A stretch of 6,633 nucleotides of DNA, from the NCBI GenBank assembly GCA_016202845.1, contig JACQNW010000082.1:1-6633 (forward strand), written 5' to 3'. Numbering within the stretch: the first letter of the stretch is position 1; each line of letters begins with the position of its first letter. The notes below the pieces were generated by a model. The model did not search any database. It was not told where the DNA came from and worked only from the letters and a program-made list of their open reading frames with translations. A program made the translations under genes and the position numbers. The stretch comes from Candidatus Aenigmatarchaeota archaeon. Its GTDB lineage: Archaea > Aenigmatarchaeota > Aenigmatarchaeia > GW2011-AR5. Shown here piece after piece: positions 1 to 4,877 of this stretch.

Positions 1-2
1 AA

Positions 3-548
3 ATAATCAATTTGGAAAAGCTGATGAAAATAGAGGGCTACAAAATAGAGAAATCTCGGCTTTTCCGCAACAGGCTTCGCTTCGACTGTTATTTCAAAAA
101 TGAAATGGAAAAAAAAGACGTTGTAAGGGCAGAATTCAATCTTTCATTCTCAAAAACTATAGGGAATGTCGAGAAAAAATCAGCGGTTTCTGAAATTTCA
201 GGCATTGTAGTTGCAAACATTCCTGTTTACAGCCTTGAAGACCTTGCTGCAAGAAAACTGCTGGCCTTGCATAATCGTACAGAAGGCAAGGATATTTTCG
301 ATCTTGCAAACTTCATAGATAAAGCAAACAAAGAAAAAACAATAATCATCCTTGGCATGCTGCTCAAAAGCCAAAAAAGCAGGAAAAAAACAAAACAGGT
401 TGTGCAGGAATGCATAGAAAAGCTGGACAAGCTGAACGTCAGGGAGATCGCAGCCCTGACAAACAACTATATACCCGTAAGCTTGCGGCCAGAATGGCAT
501 CTTATCATTGAAAACCTGAAAATGAGTCTAGGAGCGCTGGTAAAATAA
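3..548 (+). CDS. AbiEii/AbiGii-like nucleotidyltransferase, C-terminal part (5' truncated by window edge)
   Basis: The reading frame is open to the left edge, and the first possible start inside the window is a TTG at 12 with no ribosome-binding site, so the true start probably lies upstream. The C-terminal half has the pattern I associate with the AbiEii (DUF1814) nucleotidyltransferase family: a beta-rich stretch containing RAEFNLSF (residues 39-46, counting from the TTG), then a helix with K82, R89 and the block KDIFDL (93-98), matching the family's K..A...R...KD.fDL segment. The N-terminal GS/DxD catalytic motifs would lie outside the window. Family members transfer nucleotides to RNA or protein targets; some are toxins of type IV-like AbiE systems, while many archaeal copies are orphans of unknown role. 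No antitoxin gene is visible; the next gene, 42 bases downstream, is a cupin. The assignment rests on partial motifs, so it is moderate. Confidence 0.62.
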   Translation: MINLEKLMKIEGYKIEKSRLFRNRLRFDCYFKNEMEKKDVVRAEFNLSFSKTIGNVEKKSAVSEISGIVVANIPVYSLEDLAARKLLALHNRTEGKDIFDLANFIDKANKEKTIIILGMLLKSQKSRKKTKQVVQECIEKLDKLNVREIAALTNNYIPVSLRPEWHLIIENLKMSLGALVK

Positions 549-590
549 ACACAGGCAAAGGCTTAAGAAAGCTTTGGTTAAAAGCAAAAG

Positions 591-1559
591 ATGTCAAACT
601 TATCAGATTATGTCATCCAGGGCAGGCTTGGAGAAGACGGCCAGGAAATGGACTTTCCTGCATTAAGGAGCGACGTGTATGTTTCTTGGTTCAAGGCACG
701 AGCTCATGTTTTTACATATAAAGGACGTCATAGCGATGAACAAAAAACAAACCTTGTTTATTATGCGCTTCCACGCAATGGCAGAAGTGTTGTCCGTACA
801 GGGCCTCTTGACATAACAATACCATTTAAGGTCGAAGGCAAAGTCACAGGCTTTAGGACATACAAATCAGGCGTTCACGAGATAGAAACAGAAGGCGTAT
901 GCCTGGTAAAAATTCATCCTGGCGTGCCGCACTCTGTCAGGATGGTGGACGGCGCGCTTTATCACTCCTTTGAAATGCTACAAACGCCTGACAGCTATTA
1001 TGACCTCCCAATGAAAAATGATTTTGTTCAGCTTCCTGATGGCGAGAAGCAGAAGCTTGGAAAAGAAGCTGCAAAATCAGACTGGGTACAAATGGAGCGC
1101 GGCGACAGGTTGATTAAATTTCCCGGCGGACTGCTATTCCCGGACTTTTGCGCCTACAGGCTGCCTGGCTGGCTTGCAGGTCCTTTCAACGGCTCTCCTA
1201 AATTCATGTTTGCATACGGAGAAATGAGAGAGCCAAGAAAAGGAGAACTTCTGCACAGGCACACAAACGTCATGGAACCTTACATTGGACTGTCAGGAAC
1301 AGCAAGGCTTTTTGTAGGCGTGCCTGAAGGCTCTGACACATATTCGGCAACAAATCAGAAATCTTCACTGCCAACAATTTATCCGGGAGAAGTTTTAGAA
1401 TTAAAGCAAGGCGATGTACTGCTTCCGATGCCAGGAATTCCTCACAGGTTCTTGTTTGACAACAGGACGAAGTATCCATTCGAGAACTACACTATAAACT
1501 ATGCTGAAAGGGGAATGGACACAGTGCCGGCAGATGACAGGGTAGTTCTTGAAGGCTGA
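591..1559 (+). CDS. Bicupin-family protein of unknown function
   Basis: This 322-residue protein appears to contain two cupin beta-barrels. The C-terminal one is well formed: GELLHRHTNVMEPYIGLSG (residues 218-236) gives cupin motif 1 with H222, H224 and E229, and GDVLLPMPGIPH (274-285) gives motif 2 with H285, so a complete His3Glu metal site is visible. The N-terminal barrel keeps a motif-2 echo, HPGVPH (109-114), but I see no clear HxHxxxxE in front of it, so that site is probably degenerate or structural. Cupins include sugar isomerases, epimerases, dioxygenases and decarboxylases; nothing here fixes the substrate. It has no signal peptide and should be cytosolic. The ATG at 591 has no Shine-Dalgarno; a weak TTAAGAAA element lies about 25 bases upstream, compatible with a leaderless message. 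It leads a cluster with the 2H phosphoesterase gene 5 bases downstream, suggesting a phosphorylated or sugar-like substrate, but that is inference. Confidence 0.8.
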   Translation: MSNLSDYVIQGRLGEDGQEMDFPALRSDVYVSWFKARAHVFTYKGRHSDEQKTNLVYYALPRNGRSVVRTGPLDITIPFKVEGKVTGFRTYKSGVHEIETEGVCLVKIHPGVPHSVRMVDGALYHSFEMLQTPDSYYDLPMKNDFVQLPDGEKQKLGKEAAKSDWVQMERGDRLIKFPGGLLFPDFCAYRLPGWLAGPFNGSPKFMFAYGEMREPRKGELLHRHTNVMEPYIGLSGTARLFVGVPEGSDTYSATNQKSSLPTIYPGEVLELKQGDVLLPMPGIPHRFLFDNRTKYPFENYTINYAERGMDTVPADDRVVLEG

Positions 1560-1564
1560 TTTTC

Positions 1565-2167
1565 ATGTCAATAGACATTGGAATAGCATTATTGCCTGAT
1601 GAAGCGACAAAACAGGTGGCTGTAAGATTGAGCCGCGCACTGCAACAGAGACATCAGACATCGTATTCTTTGGGAGATGTTTATCACCCGCACATGACAC
1701 TCTACCAGGCAACTTTTCCAGGCTACGAAACGCTTAAAAGTTTTCTGGGAAATTTGCACCCTGACATTTCTGCCATGAGAATAAATGCCAAAGGGCTTGT
1801 TATTACGCCAAATAATTACATATTTGTCAGCTATCAGAAAAATCCAATGCTTGAAGCACTGCAAATTGATGTAATCAAGGCTGTTTCTGGGAAAAGATTG
1901 AAAGCCATCCCAACAATATGGGAAAGAAATAAAATCAGGCTTCCGCCGGCCAAAGAAAGGGCGGTGGAGCTTTATGGCTTTCCCGAAGCATTTGATGAGT
2001 TTGAGCCTCACATGACAATAGGAAGAGTATTGGATGACATACCTAAAAGTGAAGATTTGCTGGCATATTTGAGAAATTATTTTGAAGAAATCCCGTTTGT
2101 TCCGTCTTCCATTGTGTATTATGAGCTGGGGGCAGACGGTGGATGTTTGAATCCCAAGCCTCTTTAA
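1565..2167 (+). CDS. 2H phosphoesterase superfamily protein (LigT/DUF1045-like)
   Basis: This 200-residue protein has the two H-x-[ST]-x motifs that define 2H phosphoesterases: HMTL at residues 43-46 in HPHMTLYQ, and HMTI at 149-152 in FEPHMTIGR, about 106 residues apart. Each follows a short strand, as in the duplicated 2H fold. The stretch ELYGFPEAFDEFEPHMTIG before the second motif recalls bacterial DUF1045 and LigT-type proteins. Superfamily members hydrolyse or ligate 2',3'-cyclic or 2'-5' phosphodiester bonds in RNA, nucleotides or ADP-ribose cyclic phosphate; the substrate here is unknown. It lies 5 bases after the cupin stop codon and 22 bases before an IMPase-family phosphatase, so the three genes are probably co-transcribed. 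The ATG at 1565 is chosen because it sits directly after the upstream stop and before the first core strand (IDIGIALLP). The sequence GAAGGCTGAT before it is only a weak ribosome-binding site. Confidence 0.83.
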   Translation: MSIDIGIALLPDEATKQVAVRLSRALQQRHQTSYSLGDVYHPHMTLYQATFPGYETLKSFLGNLHPDISAMRINAKGLVITPNNYIFVSYQKNPMLEALQIDVIKAVSGKRLKAIPTIWERNKIRLPPAKERAVELYGFPEAFDEFEPHMTIGRVLDDIPKSEDLLAYLRNYFEEIPFVPSSIVYYELGADGGCLNPKPL

Positions 2168-2189
2168 TCTTTTCCTTTCAATAAGTTCT

Positions 2190-3080
2190 ATGGACCATCT
2201 GGAACTGTGCATTGAAGCCGCTATAGCAGGCGGGAAAGCAGTTGAAAACTACAAGTCCGGCGAGGCCATGCAGAAAGCAGATGAATACGTAGGTCATCAC
2301 GCGATTGTCACAGATGCCGACTTCATGTCGCAGTCCGCTGCGCTGAAAGCGCTGCAGCCGGACAAAGAATCGTTTTTCATAACAGAAGAGCATGTTGGGG
2401 AAGAACTGAAAAAAAGAATGCTTACAGGAGAAAATATCGGCAAAATAAAATCATCAAAAGTTTACATCATAGATGAGCTTGACGGATCCAGCTCTTTCAG
2501 CGCAGGCCACTATGAATGGTCGGTTTCCATAGGCTTCCTGGAAAATATGGTTCACAAAGCAGGAGCAGTTTTTGCGCCAAAGATAGAAAACGGGACGCTA
2601 TTTTTTGCTTCCCAGGGAGAAGGGGCTTTCAGAAAAGCAAATGGCAAAGAAGCAAAATTGCAGGTGGCTGACAGGAAATTGCAAGACTGCTATGTGCTCT
2701 ATGGCCCTGATGTCGCCCTGAAAAATTACCCTGTCCACAGCAAAATGTTCACTCATTTGGGAAACCAGATAAGGACAACAAACCTTGTCAATTCGTGCGC
2801 TTTGGGCATGTCTCTTGTAGCGGCAGGCAATGCCGACGCCATCATACAGCCATTGCATTCCCCGTGGGACTGGGCTGCCGGAAAGCTTTTTGTCGAAGAA
2901 GCAGGCGGGAGTGTTCTTTTCTATGAGATGGATAAAGAAGGCAAAGTATTTCCCATAAGCAGGCTAGAGCCAAGACACTATGACCCTTCTAAGCGAGCTG
3001 TCGGCTTTGTAGCAGCGAATGAAGCATTGGCAGAAGAAATAATGGAAATGCTTCTGAGTCTAAGCGAACCGGTATCGTAG
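2190..3080 (+). CDS. Inositol monophosphatase-family phosphatase, divergent (DELDGSS variant)
   Basis: This 296-residue protein belongs to the Mg-dependent, Li-sensitive phosphatase superfamily (IMPase, FBPase, bisphosphate nucleotidases). Visible motifs in order: AIVTDAD (38-44), the metal-binding TEE (65-67), DELDGSSS (95-102, metal ligands D95 and D98), and SPWDWAAGKLFVEEAGG (224-240, third-metal aspartate D227). All expected acidic ligands are present, so it should be active. The signature is unusual: the normal D-P-[IL]-D-G-T-[TS]-N reads D-E-L-D-G-S-S-S, with Pro replaced by Glu; the GSS part recalls class I fructose-1,6-bisphosphatase. It is somewhat longer than typical IMPases (about 260), with an extra segment near 71-89 and another near 246-268. 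Substrates in the family include inositol phosphates, fructose bisphosphate, PAP and NADP, and I cannot choose between them. The ATG at 2190 lacks a Shine-Dalgarno but fits the family N-terminal helix. It is last in the plus-strand cluster. Confidence 0.88.
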   Translation: MDHLELCIEAAIAGGKAVENYKSGEAMQKADEYVGHHAIVTDADFMSQSAALKALQPDKESFFITEEHVGEELKKRMLTGENIGKIKSSKVYIIDELDGSSSFSAGHYEWSVSIGFLENMVHKAGAVFAPKIENGTLFFASQGEGAFRKANGKEAKLQVADRKLQDCYVLYGPDVALKNYPVHSKMFTHLGNQIRTTNLVNSCALGMSLVAAGNADAIIQPLHSPWDWAAGKLFVEEAGGSVLFYEMDKEGKVFPISRLEPRHYDPSKRAVGFVAANEALAEEIMEMLLSLSEPVS

Positions 3081-3083
3081 GCA

Positions 3084-3464
3084 TCAATCTTTCCACGTAG
3101 AGCTCCTGTAGTCGCCGTATTTTTCTGCCTTTACAATCTTTATCTTCTTCTTGTAACTTTTCAGCCTTTCTTCAACTTGTACAGGCAGTTTCTGGTCGTA
3201 TCCTACAACAATTATATCAGGATTGTACTTTTCAACAACAGCAAAAAAATCCTTGGGATCTCCAAAGACAATCTCATCGGCAAGCTGCAGCCTTTCAAGC
3301 CTTTCTTTTCTTTCCTTTGCAGGAATTGCATAAGGCCTGTCATTGTTATTGTCATTGGCAAGAACTACGGTAAGCCTGCCTAGATTTTTTGCATATTTCA
3401 AAAACTCTATATGGCCCGGATGTATCTTGTTGAACTTGCCGCCTGTCAGTATTATTTTTGACAT
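3084..3464 (-). CDS. Cytidylyltransferase-family nucleotidyltransferase (RibL-like FAD synthase or related)
   Basis: This 126-residue protein is a single HxGH nucleotidyltransferase domain. Residues 7-18, TGGKFNKIHPGH, hold the N-terminal strand-loop and the HPGH motif; RPYAIPAKERKERL (43-56) is the arginine-bearing segment typical of this group; PDIIVVGYDQ (82-91) is the family's G-x-D-Q strand; YRSSTW (119-124) replaces the usual SST/SSK phosphate-binding motif near the end. These features fit archaeal FAD synthase RibL (FMN + ATP to FAD) and the similar-sized TagD glycerol-3-phosphate cytidylyltransferase; GYDQ favours the RibL side. Lys-Phe-Asn replaces the more common Thr-Phe-Asp before the HPGH, so substrate assignment is uncertain. 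It transfers AMP or CMP to a phosphorylated acceptor, presumably in the cytosol. The start overlaps the end of the upstream CPDase gene by 13 bases, with AGGTGG 10 bases before the ATG, indicating an operon. Its stop lies 3 bases from that of the convergent phosphatase. Confidence 0.85.
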   Translation of the reverse strand: MSKIILTGGKFNKIHPGHIEFLKYAKNLGRLTVVLANDNNNDRPYAIPAKERKERLERLQLADEIVFGDPKDFFAVVEKYNPDIIVVGYDQKLPVQVEERLKSYKKKIKIVKAEKYGDYRSSTWKD

Positions 3465-3961
3465 GAAATATCAGCCACCTTTTTCCACTTATCAACTGTA
3501 ATATCATAACCAGTACGCCATAACGATAATTTGTCAAACACAACTTCCATTGAAAGCTTTAGACCAAGGTTCTTTATTATGGTTTCCTTTGTTTTTCCGT
3601 CCAAATTGCCATAAAGCAAGCTAAGATGCGGCATATATTGGGGATCTGCAAACATACCGGCAATTTTTCTAGCCATTGTATTAATGTCAAGAATGTTTTG
3701 CCTTTGGGCTCTTAGATAAATTGCCCGAAAATAAGTGTCTTCATAGCCAATATCAGTAAATTTTACCGTTGGTTTGTTTGTTTTTTTTGCTAATGCCTGA
3801 ACAACATCCACCATCTTGCTTTCCTCATCATTCTTTACAAGTATTGTGATGTGAGGTTCGAATGAGAATGTATTATTTTCTTTGGCTATATTTCTTATGA
3901 TGCTTCTAAACTTGTCAAGCCATGGTTCAGCAGGCACCAGCCATATGGAATATTCATTCAT
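3452..3961 (-). CDS. Cyclic phosphodiesterase (CPDase)-like 2H phosphoesterase
   Basis: This 169-residue protein has two 2H motifs, HITI (residues 37-40, in FEPHITIL) and HLSL (112-115, in YMPHLSLLYG). The overall layout matches the CPDase family as I recall it from Arabidopsis and yeast Cpd1: an N-terminal YSIWLVP strand, FEPHIT, a central strand with YFRAIYL (77-83), the YMPHLSLLY block, and a final strand (LSLWRT, 145-150) followed by DKWKKVADI (157-165). Length is close to the plant enzyme. Known CPDases open ADP-ribose 1'',2''-cyclic phosphate (a tRNA-splicing by-product) and nucleoside 2',3'-cyclic phosphates to 1''- or 2'-phosphates. The gene overlaps the upstream IMPase gene by 8 bases and the downstream nucleotidyltransferase by 13, so translation is probably coupled. 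AAGGAG lies 7 bases before the ATG. GC content is about 36%, the lowest of the genes counted. Substrate in this organism is inferred, not shown. Confidence 0.85.
   Translation of the reverse strand: MNEYSIWLVPAEPWLDKFRSIIRNIAKENNTFSFEPHITILVKNDEESKMVDVVQALAKKTNKPTVKFTDIGYEDTYFRAIYLRAQRQNILDINTMARKIAGMFADPQYMPHLSLLYGNLDGKTKETIIKNLGLKLSMEVVFDKLSLWRTGYDITVDKWKKVADISCQK
3475..3480 (-). promoter_or_regulatory. Shine-Dalgarno AGGTGG for the nucleotidyltransferase gene
   Basis: AGGTGG, with the GGTG core complementary to the archaeal 16S rRNA tail, lies 10 bases before the ATG at 3464 and within the end of the CPDase gene. It supports this start and coupled translation across the 13-base overlap. 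Confidence 0.55.
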
Positions 3962-4739
3962 GAAGATTCTCCTTGATCATTCCCATGACTTTATAGTGCA
4001 ATTTTCCATTTGTTGTCAGGAGTGTATCTGATTCAAAAGTCCACTCTTTGTTATTCCAGTCTGTTGTCTTAGCGCCAGCTTCTGTTGCTATTACTAATCC
4101 AGGAATAACGTCCCAGAGTATTGGAGAAGTCCTAAAATAAACATCATTCCTTCCGCAGGCAATCCAGCAAAAATCCAGGTTTCCAGATGCTAAACGGCGA
4201 AAATCTCTTGATTCTGACTTGAACACAGGATAGAGTTTTGTCATTAGTGAAACATCTTTTTGCTTGCTGACATGGCAATAGTTTACCAAAGTTTTCTTTA
4301 TGTCAGAATTGTCTGACACGTGAATTGGCTTGTTGTTCAAAAAAGCTCCTTTTCCTTTTTCTCCTGTGAATATCTCAGACGTCAAAGGGTTGAAAACAAC
4401 ACCAAGAATAGGCATATTATTTTTTGCCAACCCTATTGCAGAGCACACAAATGGTATTTGCAAAGTGTAATTCGTTGTGCCATCCAATGGATCTACATAC
4501 CATGTGTATTCAGAATGCTTTTCTACCTTAGGGGCCTCCTCTGTAACAATGCTATGGTCAGGAAAATTTTTCTTCAGAATATCAAGTATATACATGTTTG
4601 CGTCAATGTCAGTTTTTGTCACAAGCTCGTGCCAGTTCTCTTTTTCTTTGACTTGTATGCGGCCATAATTTTCTATTAAAATCCTGCCGGCTGCCTCTAT
4701 TGCTTCCAGGGCAACATTCATGAAATCTGAATTAGACAT
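3954..4739 (-). CDS. Inositol monophosphatase-family phosphatase (canonical motifs)
   Basis: This 261-residue protein has the usual IMPase length and all its motifs: ELVTKTDIDAN (38-48), the metal ligands in HSIVTEEA (62-69, E67/E68), the signature WYVDPLDGTTNY (80-91, D83 and D86), RRLASGNLDFCWIACGR (181-197) corresponding to the GSAALxxxxVAxGR segment, and WDVIPGLVIATEAGA (209-223, D210). It should be an Mg-dependent phosphomonoesterase. Archaeal members hydrolyse inositol-1-phosphate, fructose-1,6-bisphosphate or NADP(H), and other members act on 3'(2'),5'-bisphosphate nucleotides; the sequence alone does not choose. The ATG at 4739 is supported by a TATA-like element 24 bases upstream, implying an almost leaderless message. 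It is the first gene of a three-gene minus-strand operon with a CPDase-like protein and a nucleotidyltransferase. It is clearly distinct from the plus-strand IMPase relative: shorter, with the standard DPLDGTTN signature. Confidence 0.93.
   Translation of the reverse strand: MSNSDFMNVALEAIEAAGRILIENYGRIQVKEKENWHELVTKTDIDANMYILDILKKNFPDHSIVTEEAPKVEKHSEYTWYVDPLDGTTNYTLQIPFVCSAIGLAKNNMPILGVVFNPLTSEIFTGEKGKGAFLNNKPIHVSDNSDIKKTLVNYCHVSKQKDVSLMTKLYPVFKSESRDFRRLASGNLDFCWIACGRNDVYFRTSPILWDVIPGLVIATEAGAKTTDWNNKEWTFESDTLLTTNGKLHYKVMGMIKENLHE
3969..3974 (-). promoter_or_regulatory. Shine-Dalgarno AAGGAG for the CPDase-like gene
   Basis: AAGGAG lies 7 bases before the ATG at 3961, inside the 3' end of the upstream IMPase gene. 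It fixes the CPDase start and shows that internal operon genes use Shine-Dalgarno initiation, while the first gene of the operon seems leaderless. Confidence 0.65.
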
Positions 4740-4758
4740 AGAAATAGTTAATCACAAG

Positions 4759-4768
4759 ATTTATAATA
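4759..4768 (-). promoter_or_regulatory. Archaeal TATA box for the IMPase-CPDase-nucleotidyltransferase operon
   Basis: On the minus strand the sequence reads CATATTATAAATCTTG; the TTATAAAT core (4766-4759) is close to the archaeal TATA consensus. Its centre is about 24 bases before the ATG at 4739. Archaeal transcription starts about 25 bases downstream of the TATA centre, so the message would begin at or next to the start codon (leaderless). No Shine-Dalgarno is seen before this ATG, which agrees. Confidence 0.68.
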
Positions 4769-4838
4769 TGTTAAAAATTTCTTTTTTGGGAATTATAGTT
4801 ATCTGACTTTCTTTTCCAGAGGGTTTTCTGAACGAACC

Positions 4839-4854
4839 GACGCCCTTAGGCGTC
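4839..4854. other. Perfect 6-bp stem-loop in the gap downstream of gltX
   Basis: GACGCC-CTTA-GGCGTC is a perfect inverted repeat with a 4-base loop, 23 bases past the gltX stop codon. It is GC-rich in an otherwise AT-rich gap. Read on the minus strand no U-run follows directly; a T5 tract comes only at 4777-4773, just past the TATA box of the next operon. It could stabilise the gltX mRNA 3' end, assist termination, or be part of a small RNA. The sequence does not decide among these. Confidence 0.45.
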
Positions 4855-4877
4855 AATACACTTTAGAAAGAAAAGGC

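Noticed and set aside
557..575. Imperfect hairpin AAAG(G)CTT-AAGA-AAGCTTT after the AbiEii-like gene as a terminator
   Set aside because: It is AT-rich, has a bulge and no following T-tract; it may instead overlap the weak promoter of the cupin gene.
1589..2212. Long open frame on the minus strand opposite the 2H gene
   Set aside because: It lies antisense to a clear 2H protein, has no recognisable motif and an unlikely composition; it is a shadow frame.
4320..4679. 119-codon open frame on the plus strand opposite the IMPase gene
   Set aside because: It is antisense to strongly conserved IMPase motifs and is rich in Phe/Cys with no family resemblance.
1565..4739. The two 2H/IMPase pairs as a simple inverted duplication
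   Set aside because: The proteins differ in length, motif spacing and signature residues, and the gene order relative to transcription differs (2H then IMPase on the plus strand, IMPase then 2H on the minus strand).
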